Source of the DNA: Clostridia bacterium
GTDB taxonomy: Bacteria > Bacillota > Peptococcia > DRI-13 > SM3-B62
Assembly: GCA_018432615.1 (NCBI GenBank)
Contig: JAHDSQ010000014.1
Coordinates: 1-64,000, forward strand
Direction: 5' to 3'
DNA length: 64,000 bases
Position 1 is the first letter of the stretch. The number at the start of each line of letters is the position of its first letter. The translations under genes were made by a program, and so were the position numbers. Positions 43,625 to 51,860 of this stretch are shown here, in pieces. Below the pieces are notes generated by a model, which did not search any database, had not been told where the DNA came from, and saw only the letters and a program-made list of their open reading frames with translations.

Positions 43625-43708
43625 ATGTTAGTTTTTTCGATGCAGCAAAGGGTGGCGTTTGTAAGGAAGCTGTTTTTCCTGTATCTTGCAAAGAAAGGGG
43701 AGATTGGT

Positions 43709-44287
43709 ATGCAGGAACATCAGCCCTGGAATGAAAACTGGCAGCAACAAATAGTCTATGTATTAATTGCCCATAATGCGGACGCGCCGGTGAAAATGCC
43801 ATTTGGATTTACTTATCCCCTGTTTTTGGGAAGTGCAAAGCAGCAGGTCAAAGGGGAACAGTTATGGGATAATATTGCCGATGCCATGGTATATGTGTTA
43901 GGGCACCAGCCTGATCATTCTCAGGCAAAGGGGTATATCTATTGGTTGAATGCTTATAATTCAAGTATTCCCCAGGAAACTTTGGCAAAGGGTATAGAAA
44001 AAGCAACACAGGGTTACCTGGAAAATGCGATATGGTTGTTCCAGGCAGCAGTGCTGCTTAATCCTCAGATGGTTGAGGGACATTTTAATCTCGGTCTGGC
44101 ATATTACCGATTAGGAATGATAAGAGAACAAAAAGGGAATGTACGCGAGGGCGCATATTATCTGCAACAGACTATTCAATATTTGGAAAATACCGTTGAA
44201 TTGGACCCGAATATGAGGCTTGCTCGTTCTTTGCTTAAGGATGCTCAGGAGAGGAGCAATTCGCCTACGGAAGAAAAAAGTATCTAG
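43709..44287 (+). CDS. Tetratricopeptide-repeat protein of unknown function
   Basis: 192-residue soluble protein. The C-terminal half shows two TPR-like units (YLENAIWLFQAAVLLNPQ and GAYYLQQTIQYLENTVELDPN). The N-terminal half (LWDNIADAMVYVLGHQPDHSQ) has the look of another degenerate repeat. ATG 43709 with GAAAGGGGAG is taken as the start, although the frame is open further upstream. It precedes cobO by 19 bases; no functional link is known. Confidence 0.75.
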   Translation: MQEHQPWNENWQQQIVYVLIAHNADAPVKMPFGFTYPLFLGSAKQQVKGEQLWDNIADAMVYVLGHQPDHSQAKGYIYWLNAYNSSIPQETLAKGIEKATQGYLENAIWLFQAAVLLNPQMVEGHFNLGLAYYRLGMIREQKGNVREGAYYLQQTIQYLENTVELDPNMRLARSLLKDAQERSNSPTEEKSI

Positions 44288-44306
44288 GAAAAGGAGAAGG
44301 TTTATC

Positions 44307-44894
44307 TTGAGGTCAAAAGGCTATCTTCAGGTGTATACAGGAAACGGTAAAGGAAAGACTACGGCGGCGATTGGCCTTGCCTTACGTGCCCTTGGGGCAG
44401 GTAAGAAGGTTTTATTTCTGCAATTCATGAAGTCGAAGGCATACAGTGAACACAATATTTTACCGGAGCTTTCGCCAAACTTGACGTTGGAGACAATCGG
44501 CAAGCCGTTTTTTGTTATCAAAGAAGGGAGTATGTCGCAAGAGGAATTAGATAGATGGCGGGAGACGGCGGTCATTTTTCCGCCCGGGCAGCCTCCGCGT
44601 GAGTATATGGAACTGGTGGAAGAAGGTATAAAAAAAGCAGAGAGGGCCTTAACCTGCGGAGAATATGATTTGGTAATCCTGGATGAGTTGGTAGTAGCTT
44701 TGCATTTCGAATTGGTAAGCTGGGAACGGGTCAAGGAGTTAATCGAAAAAAAGGATGAAGGGGTCGAGCTTGTGCTTACAGGACGCGGTGCTACACCTGA
44801 GTTGATTGAGGTGGCCGATCTGGTTACGGAAATGCGGGAAATAAAACACTATTACACGCAGGGCGTAATGGCCAGGAAGGGAATTGAGAATTAA
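44307..44894 (+). CDS. cobO: Cob(I)yrinic acid a,c-diamide adenosyltransferase
   Basis: 195-residue P-loop enzyme: YTGNGKGKTTAAIGLALRA at the N-terminus, LVILDELVVALHFEL and TGRGATPELIEVADLVTEM. Adenosylates corrinoids in cobalamin synthesis or salvage. Start inferred as TTG 44307 behind AAAGGAGAAGG. It has a three-base overlap with the stop of a small convergent ORF. Confidence 0.92.
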   Translation: MRSKGYLQVYTGNGKGKTTAAIGLALRALGAGKKVLFLQFMKSKAYSEHNILPELSPNLTLETIGKPFFVIKEGSMSQEELDRWRETAVIFPPGQPPREYMELVEEGIKKAERALTCGEYDLVILDELVVALHFELVSWERVKELIEKKDEGVELVLTGRGATPELIEVADLVTEMREIKHYYTQGVMARKGIEN

Positions 44895-45022
44895 GGCAAA
44901 GTGCGTTGAGATGTTTTGCATGTATAGATCCAGTCCTCAGAAGTTAAAACCGGTATGTTCCTAGCGGGAATGCAATATTTCTTTATAATCCAGGTGGAAT
45001 CTTTAAGGTCGCGGTCTTTCAT
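44891..45022 (-). CDS. Small hypothetical protein (43 residues)
   Basis: Minus-strand ORF with a perfect AAGGAGG ribosome site seven bases before its ATG, starting MKDRDLKDSTWIIKKYC and containing two Cys. The strong translation signal and clean frame support a real gene. Not recognised; no membrane segment. It ends on the stop codon of cobO and is transcribed away from the trp promoter. Confidence 0.55.
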   Translation of the reverse strand: MKDRDLKDSTWIIKKYCIPARNIPVLTSEDWIYTCKTSQRTLP

Positions 45023-45126
45023 TGCAGTTCCTCCTTAAATTAATGATTGGTTTTGAGATGAGGCAATTACTGCTTCATTAGTATTATATGTGTAGGGAAA
45101 AGAACAGGGACAACCAAAATATACCA

Positions 45127-45155
45127 TTTACTAATGTGTCAGAGCGTTGTATAAT
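45127..45155 (+). promoter_or_regulatory. Promoter of the trp operon
   Basis: TTTACT (45127-45132), 17-base spacer, TATAAT (45150-45155); transcription would start about 45162, some 70 bases before the TRAP-type repeats. Confidence 0.65.
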
Positions 45156-45232
45156 ACCCAATAATTACCCAATATTAAGATAAAAGATTTTCAAGAAAAA
45201 AAGAGTTTGCTTGAAAAGTGGTAAGAAAAACT

Positions 45233-45275
45233 GAGTTGAGCCTAGATGAGTTGAGCCGAGAAGAGTTTAGTTTAG
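45233..45275 (+). promoter_or_regulatory. TRAP-binding NAG-repeat tract in the trpE leader
   Basis: Nine triplets GAG, GAG, TAG, GAG, GAG, GAG, GAG, TAG, TAG occur at an exact five-base period (two-base spacers), with two more AAG triplets at 45284 and 45290. This is the textbook RNA target of the 11-subunit TRAP (MtrB) ring, in which tryptophan-bound TRAP wraps the RNA and prevents an antiterminator from forming. An intrinsic terminator follows 73 bases later, before trpE. Confidence 0.9.
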
Positions 45276-45294
45276 CGAATGGGAAGGCGAAGGT

Positions 45295-45318
45295 ATGTGG
45301 TTATACCTTTGTTTGTAA
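45295..45318 (+). other. Possible seven-codon leader ORF
   Basis: ATG TGG TTA TAC CTT TGT TTG TAA follows GGCGAAGG directly after the NAG repeats. It contains one Trp codon. It may be incidental, since TRAP attenuation does not need a leader peptide. Confidence 0.2.
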
Positions 45319-45347
45319 TTCCTGTTTGCGGACTCCATCGTCGAGAG

Positions 45348-45379
45348 GATCCGGGACATTCAGTCTCGGGTCTTTTTTT
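45348..45379 (+). terminator. trp leader intrinsic terminator (attenuator)
   Basis: GATCCGGGAC (45348-45357), five-base loop, GTCTCGGGTC (45363-45372) form a 10-pair stem followed by seven T, 34 bases before the trpE ATG. It works with the NAG-repeat tract as the on/off switch of the operon. Confidence 0.9.
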
Positions 45380-45413
45380 ATACTGCGTGCCTGGGCTATG
45401 AAAGGGAGGAGAA

Positions 45414-46898
45414 ATGAGGGTGTTCCCACGAAATGTCGAGGAATTTATTAAAATGGCAGGGAAAGGCCTGCTTGTTCCGGTTTATCATGAGTTATCAGCG
45501 TCTTTTGAAACCCCGTTATCTGTTTATTTGAAGGTAAGGCAAGGGCCGTACAGTTATCTGTTGGAGAGTGTGGAAAGAGGAGTACAGGTGGGGAGGTATT
45601 CTTTTATCGGGCCGGGTTGTTCTACGGTGTTAAGTGTTGCCGAGGGCGAGGTCACGGTGTCCAAAGAAGGAAAGGCGCAGGTGTATGAGACGGCAGATCC
45701 TTTATTTATACTCAATGAAATGGTGTCGAAAGGTTGTGCCGCAAAGATGCCGGCATTACCCGGGTTCTGGGGTGGTGCGGTAGGATATATGGGTTATGAT
45801 ATGGTGCGTTATTTTGAAAAGCTGCCGCCGGCAAAGGAAAATGCGGAGGGTATTCCTGATTGTGTGTTCATGTTTTCCGATGTTGTTTTGATATATGATC
45901 ATGTGCGGCAGGTCATTCAGACGGTGGTAAATGTTGAGGTGGGTGATGAGCCGACTGAGGATTATCACAGGGCGGTTGAGGAAATCAAGAGAATTGAGAG
46001 AAGATTGCAAGAGGGATTGCCTGAGTTGTTGGGGCAAGAGGGTGAAACCTTCTTGGGGGATGAGGAGATTTTTTGCTCGGTTACTGAAAAAGAATACCAA
46101 GGTATGGTGAGTCGGGCAAAGGAATATATCAGGGCGGGGGACATTTTTCAAGTGGTATTGTCGCAACAGTACCACAAGCGGCTGAAGTCTTCACCCTTGG
46201 AGGTTTACAGGAACTTACGTTCCATTAATCCGTCTCCATATATGTTCTATTTAGAGATGGACGAATTAAAGCTGGTGGGTTCTTCCCCGGAAATACTTGT
46301 CAGGGCGGAGGACAGAGAAGTTGAACTTAGACCGATTGCCGGGACGAGACCTCGTGGAAAGGATGCGAAGGAGGAGGAAGAGCTGAGAAGGGATTTGTCA
46401 TCCGACGAAAAGGAAAGGGCGGAGCATTTGATGCTGGTCGATTTGGGACGTAACGACCTTGGCAGAGTTTGTGATTATGGGAGTGTGGAAGTTACGGATT
46501 TTATGGAGGTTGAAAAATATTCACATGTCATACACCTTGTTTCACGTATTAAGGGAAGGTTGAGGGCAGGTGTCGATAATTTTGACGTAATGCGGGCCTG
46601 TTTTCCCGCCGGAACAGTATCAGGGGCTCCAAAGATACGGGCGATGGAGATTATTGATGAATTGGAACCGGTGCACAGGGGGCCGTACGCCGGAGCTGTC
46701 GGATATTTTGGCTATAACGGGAACATGGATACTTGCATAACGATTCGCACCATTGTCATTAATAACGACAAAGCATATATTCAGGCTGGTGCCGGTATTG
46801 TCGCAGATTCCGATCCCCGTAAAGAATATCTTGAGTGTCGGAACAAAGCCAGGGCACTGTTTCAAGCCATAGAAGCCGCAGAGGGGAGCGAAGAGTGA
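45414..46898 (+). CDS. trpE: Anthranilate synthase component I
   Basis: 494-residue chorismate-utilising enzyme. The N-terminal part has the feedback-site-like LLESVERGVQVGRYSF. The C-terminal catalytic domain has GDIFQVVLSQ, GSSPEILVR, RPIAGTRPRG, HLMLVDLGRNDLGRV and ACFPAGTVSGAPK. GGGAGGAG precedes the ATG. First gene of trpEGDCF. Confidence 0.96.
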   Translation: MRVFPRNVEEFIKMAGKGLLVPVYHELSASFETPLSVYLKVRQGPYSYLLESVERGVQVGRYSFIGPGCSTVLSVAEGEVTVSKEGKAQVYETADPLFILNEMVSKGCAAKMPALPGFWGGAVGYMGYDMVRYFEKLPPAKENAEGIPDCVFMFSDVVLIYDHVRQVIQTVVNVEVGDEPTEDYHRAVEEIKRIERRLQEGLPELLGQEGETFLGDEEIFCSVTEKEYQGMVSRAKEYIRAGDIFQVVLSQQYHKRLKSSPLEVYRNLRSINPSPYMFYLEMDELKLVGSSPEILVRAEDREVELRPIAGTRPRGKDAKEEEELRRDLSSDEKERAEHLMLVDLGRNDLGRVCDYGSVEVTDFMEVEKYSHVIHLVSRIKGRLRAGVDNFDVMRACFPAGTVSGAPKIRAMEIIDELEPVHRGPYAGAVGYFGYNGNMDTCITIRTIVINNDKAYIQAGAGIVADSDPRKEYLECRNKARALFQAIEAAEGSEE

Positions 46899-47464
46899 TG
46901 ATTATTGTCATTGATAATTATGACTCCTTTACGTATAATCTGGTGCAGTATTTAGGGATGCTCGGTGCAAAAATAACTGTGTTTCGTAATGACCAGGTCG
47001 GCATAAAGGATATTGAGAAGATGAGCTTTCAGGGGCTGGTTATCTCTCCCGGGCCCGGTGTGCCTGAAAAAGCCGGGATATGCAGGGGGTTGATCCGGAA
47101 AATGTCAGGGAGGGTCCCTATTCTTGGTGTTTGTTTGGGACACCAATGTATTGGGGAGGTATTTGGCTTGTCTGTCGTGCAAGCGCAAGAGCCGATGCAC
47201 GGCAAAACATGTTTAATCGATCATGTTAAGCAAGGTTTGTTTAAAGGAATACCGCAGGGAATAAGGGTCGCCCGTTATCATTCTCTTGTTCTGGAGGAAC
47301 GAGAAGGGCTGAGTTCGCTGGCGGTAACCGCCAAAACGTCGGAGGGAACAGTCATGGCTGTGCAACACAGAACTCATCCGACATTTGGTGTGCAATTCCA
47401 TCCGGAGTCAATCGCCACTGAATATGGTTTTGAGGTTTTGCAAAACTTTTTGTCCTGCTGTTAA
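46898..47464 (+). CDS. trpG: Anthranilate synthase component II (glutamine amidotransferase)
   Basis: 188-residue class I amidotransferase: IDNYDSFTYNLVQYLG, SPGPGVPEKAG, the nucleophile loop GVCLGHQCIGEVFG and the FHPESIATEYG His/Glu. Start codon overlaps the trpE stop (TGATG). Unlike Bacillus, trpG is inside the trp operon, so a folate-shared role is not implied. Confidence 0.95.
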   Translation: MIIVIDNYDSFTYNLVQYLGMLGAKITVFRNDQVGIKDIEKMSFQGLVISPGPGVPEKAGICRGLIRKMSGRVPILGVCLGHQCIGEVFGLSVVQAQEPMHGKTCLIDHVKQGLFKGIPQGIRVARYHSLVLEEREGLSSLAVTAKTSEGTVMAVQHRTHPTFGVQFHPESIATEYGFEVLQNFLSCC

Positions 47465-47469
47465 GAAAT

Positions 47470-47507
47470 GAGTAGAGTAAAGTGGAGTTAAGCGGAGAGG
47501 AGAAGAG
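47470..47507 (+). promoter_or_regulatory. Second TRAP-binding NAG-repeat tract, overlapping the trpD ribosome-binding site
   Basis: Between trpG and trpD eight triplets GAG, GAG, AAG, GAG, AAG, GAG, GAG, GAG run at an exact five-base period, ending four bases before ATG 47512, so the last repeats are also the Shine-Dalgarno sequence. Bound TRAP would block ribosome access, as known for Bacillus trpG and trpP. The gap is otherwise empty. Confidence 0.85.
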
Positions 47508-47511
47508 AGGT

Positions 47512-48570
47512 ATGATGAAAACTGTTATCGGTAAGGTTGTACAGGGTGAAAGCCTGAATTATGAAGAGGCGCAAGCGGCTATGCTATATATCATGGAAGG
47601 GAAGGCAAGTGATGCACAGATCGGCAGTTTCCTGACGGCTTTGCGGATTAAGGGGGAAACGGCTGAGGAGATAGCGGGCTGCGCGGCAGCGATGAGGAGG
47701 AAGGCGCTCCAAATCAACAGTGATTGTGCGGATTTGGTCGATACCTGCGGAACAGGCGGCGATGGCAGCGGAACTTTTAATATATCGACAACGGCTGCTT
47801 TTGTTGTGGCGGGTGCCGGGGTGCCGGTAGCCAAACACGGCAACCGGGCCGTGTCCGGAAAGAGCGGCAGTGCCGACCTTTTGGAGGCCTTGGGGGCGAA
47901 ACTGGATTTGCCGTCCCAAGAAGTAGAAAGAATAATGAACACGGTGGGTATCGGCTTCTTGTATGCGCCGGCTTTTCACCAGGCAATGAAGTATGCCGCC
48001 GGACCAAGGCGGGAAATAGGGATCCGCAGCATTTTTAACGTATTAGGGCCTTTGGCTAATCCGGCACGGGCCAGTGCTCATCTTTTAGGGGTATATGAAC
48101 CGGAGTTGACGGAGACCATAGCCGGGGTACTGAATCGTTTGGGGGTCAAAAGGGCTTTTGTTGTTCATGGTTTGGGTGGTTTGGATGAGCTTTCTACTAT
48201 CGGGCCCACGAAAATAAGCCGTTTGGAAGAGGGTTCAATCAAAACATATCTGATTCGACCGCAGGATTTTGGTTTACCGCAGGTTAAGCTTGAAGAGCTG
48301 CAGGGGGGAGATGCCCTGCAAAATGCGGCGATTACGCGTGAAATTCTGGATGGAAAAAAGGGACCAAAGAGAGATATTGTGCTCTTAAATGCGGCTGCTG
48401 CTTTTGTCGTATGCGGCAGGGCTAAAGACCTGACAGAAGGTATCAGAGTCGCTGCCGAGAGTATTGATACAGGTATGGCGGCGGAAAAAATGAAAGAGTT
48501 CGTCAAGGCGACAAATAATGCTGCGCTGAATAATGCGGTAGGTTTGCAGTATCGGGTGGTGGAGAATTGA
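47512..48570 (+). CDS. trpD: Anthranilate phosphoribosyltransferase
   Basis: 352-residue enzyme with the PRPP-binding DTCGTGGDGSGTFNISTTAA, KHGNRAVSGKSGSADLLEALG and GPLANPARA motifs. Its ribosome site (GGAGAGGAGAAGAGAGG) is made of the TRAP-type repeats. It overlaps trpC by one base (TGATG). Confidence 0.96.
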   Translation: MMKTVIGKVVQGESLNYEEAQAAMLYIMEGKASDAQIGSFLTALRIKGETAEEIAGCAAAMRRKALQINSDCADLVDTCGTGGDGSGTFNISTTAAFVVAGAGVPVAKHGNRAVSGKSGSADLLEALGAKLDLPSQEVERIMNTVGIGFLYAPAFHQAMKYAAGPRREIGIRSIFNVLGPLANPARASAHLLGVYEPELTETIAGVLNRLGVKRAFVVHGLGGLDELSTIGPTKISRLEEGSIKTYLIRPQDFGLPQVKLEELQGGDALQNAAITREILDGKKGPKRDIVLLNAAAAFVVCGRAKDLTEGIRVAAESIDTGMAAEKMKEFVKATNNAALNNAVGLQYRVVEN

Positions 48571-49355
48571 TGTTGGAACGAATCGTTGCACAGAAGAAAA
48601 AGGAGCTCGCTCTAATAAAAGATCAAATACCCCTAGAAGTATTGGAAAACAAGAGCGAAGAAAAAAGTACAAATGGATTCGGCAAGAGAATGAGCTTTAG
48701 CGGAGCGATTCAAGGTAAAGGAGTAAGCCTGATTGCTGAGATGAAAAAGGCTTCGCCGTCAAAAGGGCTTTTGAAGAGTGAGTATGAACCTGCAAGGATT
48801 GCTCGTTGCTATGAAGAAAACGGGGCGGCGGCAATATCTGTTCTCACAGAATCGGCGTTCTTTCTGGGAAGCTTGCAGCACCTGCGGGAGGTTCGGGAAA
48901 CAGTCGAAATACCTCTATTGCGAAAGGATTTCGTTATTGATTCCTACCAGATATATGAGGCTTTTGCTTGTGGGGCGGATGCTGTTTTGTTGATTGCGGC
49001 TCTGTTGGAGGAAAAAGAATTGTTGCGGCTTAGGGAACTGGCTTTTGCTTTAGGGATGGAGTCACTGGTAGAGGTTCATACAGAAGACGAACTCAAAAAA
49101 GCAGTAGCCTGCGGGGCGAGGTTGCTGGGCATTAATAACCGGGATCTTACTACGTTCCAAACCGATTTAAACGTGACGTTGAGGTTAGCGGAGATAGTGC
49201 CGGATTCCTGTTTGCTGGTAAGCGAGAGCGGCATTGCCCGTGCTGCGGAGATCAAGCTTTTGGGAGAGGCGGGAGTAGATGCTGTCCTGGTGGGAGAGGC
49301 AATTATGAAAAGTCGCGACCTTTGCGCAAAGGTTCGGGAACTGTCGGGAAGGTGA
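48570..49355 (+). CDS. trpC: Indole-3-glycerol phosphate synthase
   Basis: 261-residue TIM barrel: SLIAEMKKASPSKG (catalytic Lys), LLRKDFVIDSYQIYEAFACGADA, LLGINNRDLTTFQ and ESGIARAAEI. Closes the indole ring after Trp D and F steps. Confidence 0.96.
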   Translation: MLERIVAQKKKELALIKDQIPLEVLENKSEEKSTNGFGKRMSFSGAIQGKGVSLIAEMKKASPSKGLLKSEYEPARIARCYEENGAAAISVLTESAFFLGSLQHLREVRETVEIPLLRKDFVIDSYQIYEAFACGADAVLLIAALLEEKELLRLRELAFALGMESLVEVHTEDELKKAVACGARLLGINNRDLTTFQTDLNVTLRLAEIVPDSCLLVSESGIARAAEIKLLGEAGVDAVLVGEAIMKSRDLCAKVRELSGR

Positions 49356-49360
49356 CGGGG

Positions 49361-50017
49361 ATGCTTTGGATCAAGGTTTGCGGAATCACAAATATACAGG
49401 ATGCTCAGGATGCGGTGGCTGCGGGCACTGATGCCGTGGGTTTTGTTTTTGCAGCAAGTAAAAGGAAGGTGACCGCAGATACCGTCCGGGAGATTATCAA
49501 GGAACTGCCTGACGGTATCGAAAAGATCGGTGTTTTTGTTGATGAAAAAGAGGAGACGGTAAAAAGACTTGCTTCTTATTGCGGTTTGACCGGCATACAA
49601 TTGCATGGGGAGGAGTCTTTCGAGTATTGTCGAATGTTAAGCGAAGACGGATATAATGTAATTAAAGCTGTACGGGTCAAGGATAAAATCGATGAGAAGC
49701 AGCTTAAGCCTTATCTTGATTTAAACGCTATCTTACTTGATACTTATAAAACAGGGCAACCGGGCGGAACCGGAGAGGCTTTTGACTGGAAGGCGGTTTT
49801 AGAATATAATTGGGAAAATACGTCATACATCCTGGCCGGAGGTCTTCATGCCGGAAACGTCGCAGAGGCTGTGAGGATCACTAAACCATTTGGGGTCGAT
49901 GTGAGCAGCGGAGTGGAAAAGGAACCTGGGAAAAAGGATGGTGAGAAATTAAGGGAATTTATTCGTCAAGCAAGACGGGGAGGAAAGAAATGTAAAGGCC
50001 GTGAAGGGAGAGAATGA
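49361..50017 (+). CDS. trpF: Phosphoribosylanthranilate isomerase
   Basis: 218-residue TIM barrel starting IKVCGITNIQDA (catalytic Cys), VGVFV-type strand, IQLHGEE, LLDTYKTGQPGGTGEAFDW and GVDVSSGVEKEPGKKD. ATG 49361, five bases after the trpC stop. Overlaps the next gene by four bases. Confidence 0.95.
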   Translation: MLWIKVCGITNIQDAQDAVAAGTDAVGFVFAASKRKVTADTVREIIKELPDGIEKIGVFVDEKEETVKRLASYCGLTGIQLHGEESFEYCRMLSEDGYNVIKAVRVKDKIDEKQLKPYLDLNAILLDTYKTGQPGGTGEAFDWKAVLEYNWENTSYILAGGLHAGNVAEAVRITKPFGVDVSSGVEKEPGKKDGEKLREFIRQARRGGKKCKGREGRE

Positions 50018-50538
50018 GAATGAAAAAATTTGATATCAGGGAGCTTGTTGCTGCGGGGTTAATGGCTGCCTTAGTGGTTGTCGGTACGATGTTGATCCAA
50101 GTTCCTACTCCTACCAGAGGATATATCCATATTGGCGATAGCATGGTCTATCTTTGCGGTGTGTTGTTAAATCCTGCAGCCGGATTTCTTGCCGCAGCGG
50201 CGGGTTCCCTTATGGCCGATGTTTTTTCGGGTTACGGTGTGTATGCTCCGGTGAGTTTTGTTATTAAGGGGCTTGATGCATTAGTAGTGGGCTTTTGCTA
50301 CAAGAGGGTTGTAGCGGTTTATGGTGATAAAACGATAAAAAAGGCTTGGGCTTTTGCTGCCGGTGTTTTGCTGGGAGGGAGTATTATGGTTTTGGGATAT
50401 CTTGCATATGAAACTTTTCTTTATGGTTTTTACGTTGCAATATTAGGAATAGCGGGGAATATCACGCAGGCCTTAGGCGGCGGTTTATTGGCCTTTCCTT
50501 TGGTTCTGGCCTTGGGGAAAATAGGAGAGAGGTTTTAG
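50014..50538 (+). CDS. ECF transporter substrate-binding S component
   Basis: 174-residue membrane protein with about five to six helices and the S-component features: the N-terminal AALVVVGTMLIQVPTP, GYIHIGDSMVYLCGVLLNP and FLAAAAGSLMADVFSGY. It is translationally coupled to trpF (ATGA), sits where trpB/trpA are usually found and shares TRAP control, so tryptophan, indole or a related compound is the most likely ligand. It would need the shared EcfAA'T module from elsewhere. Confidence 0.82.
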   Translation: MRMKKFDIRELVAAGLMAALVVVGTMLIQVPTPTRGYIHIGDSMVYLCGVLLNPAAGFLAAAAGSLMADVFSGYGVYAPVSFVIKGLDALVVGFCYKRVVAVYGDKTIKKAWAFAAGVLLGGSIMVLGYLAYETFLYGFYVAILGIAGNITQALGGGLLAFPLVLALGKIGERF

Positions 50539-51747
50539 CCCCAGCATCTTAGAACCTATACTTTGCTGTCTGCCACCGTTATAAAACACTCCCGCTTCAA
50601 GGAGAAAGCTGGCGCGTAAAAGGCAGGATTCTCCAAATTGGTCTTTTACTTTATCAATGGCCTCGTAGAGCTTTTCTTCAGGATCAAAGAGGGAAAGCTG
50701 TCGGAACTTAGGTTGAACGAGTTTGCCCAGGGCAACTCCTAAGAGGCGTACGGGTTTGTTCGCCGGCCAGTGACGGCGAAAAAGCTTTTGAGCATGACAG
50801 TAAACGGGCCAGGGATAGTTTGTAGCATTTGCGAAAGTATGGGAGCGTGTCAGACCGGAAAAATCATCTCCCCGGACATAAAGGGAGACGGTTCTGCCTT
50901 CGTAATTTCCGAGTCTGGCTCGCCTGCAGACTGCTTCGGACAGTTCCAGCAGGACGATGTCAATATCCTTTAAGCTGGTATAATCTTTAGGCAGAGTGAT
51001 TTGATGTCCGATACTTTTGACCATCTCCGGTGTTTGAGGTTCTACCGGACTGCCGTCGCGGCCGCAAGCGAATTCGTGCAGGCGTGTGCCGACAATACCA
51101 AAACGTTGACAGAGGAGACCTACCGGTGTTTTCGCTAAATCGCCGATGGTTCTGATACCCATGCTCCGCAGGTGTTTTTCCATGCGACGACCGACGCCGA
51201 AGAGATTTCCGATATCTAAAGGCCAGAGGGTCTGAGGGATGTCATTTTCGTTAATAATGGTCAAACCATCCGGCTTTTGCAGCTCGGCTGCCATTTTGGC
51301 AACAACCTTAGAAGGGCCTATTCCTACGGAACAGAGGATGCCGATTTCGTTTTTGATACGTTCTTTTATCGAACGCCCGATTTTTAAAGGTGAACCCAAA
51401 ATTTTTTCAGTTCCCGTAAGTTCGACGAATGCTTCGTCTATACTGTAGGGTTCTACCTGAGGACTGAAATCTTTCAGGATTGCGATGATACGGTTAGAAA
51501 AGTCGAGATAGGCGGAGTAGTCGGGAGGACGAAGGATGGCTTCCGGACAGTAAAGTTTAGCCTCCCAAATGGCCATGCCTGTCTTGACCCCTTTGTTTTT
51601 AGCCTCATAGCTGGCAGTAAGGATGATGCCATGACGTTTTTGCGGGTCTCCGGCAATCAAGACAGGTAAACCCTGTAATTGAGGTTCCAGTACCTGGGTA
51701 ACGCTGGCGAAAAAGGCGTTCATATCAGCTAAAAGCACGGTACGCAT
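50485..51747 (-). CDS. dinB: DNA polymerase IV (Y-family)
   Basis: 420-residue translesion polymerase: LLADMNAFFASV (first metal Asp), YSIDEAFVELTG (catalytic Asp/Glu), SVGIGPSKVVAKMAAELQKP and a helix-hairpin-helix NLFGVGRRMEKHL. The last 54 bases overlap the convergent ECF gene. The C-terminus has no clear beta-clamp motif. Y-family enzymes copy damaged templates. Confidence 0.94.
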   Translation of the reverse strand: MRTVLLADMNAFFASVTQVLEPQLQGLPVLIAGDPQKRHGIILTASYEAKNKGVKTGMAIWEAKLYCPEAILRPPDYSAYLDFSNRIIAILKDFSPQVEPYSIDEAFVELTGTEKILGSPLKIGRSIKERIKNEIGILCSVGIGPSKVVAKMAAELQKPDGLTIINENDIPQTLWPLDIGNLFGVGRRMEKHLRSMGIRTIGDLAKTPVGLLCQRFGIVGTRLHEFACGRDGSPVEPQTPEMVKSIGHQITLPKDYTSLKDIDIVLLELSEAVCRRARLGNYEGRTVSLYVRGDDFSGLTRSHTFANATNYPWPVYCHAQKLFRRHWPANKPVRLLGVALGKLVQPKFRQLSLFDPEEKLYEAIDKVKDQFGESCLLRASFLLEAGVFYNGGRQQSIGSKMLGLKPLSYFPQGQNQRKGQ

Positions 51748-51860
51748 AGGCTACGCTCCTTAAGATGCTTAAAATGAAAGGTGAAGAGAGTAATCTTAGC
51801 TTAGCACCGCGAACACATGTTCGTCAAGAGAACAAATATGGTAAAGAAGGGGTTTTTGCG

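Noticed and set aside
45160-45413. T-box leader for trpE
   Set aside because: No AGGGTGGNACCGCG-type sequence or specifier stem; the phased NAG triplets explain the leader better as a TRAP target.
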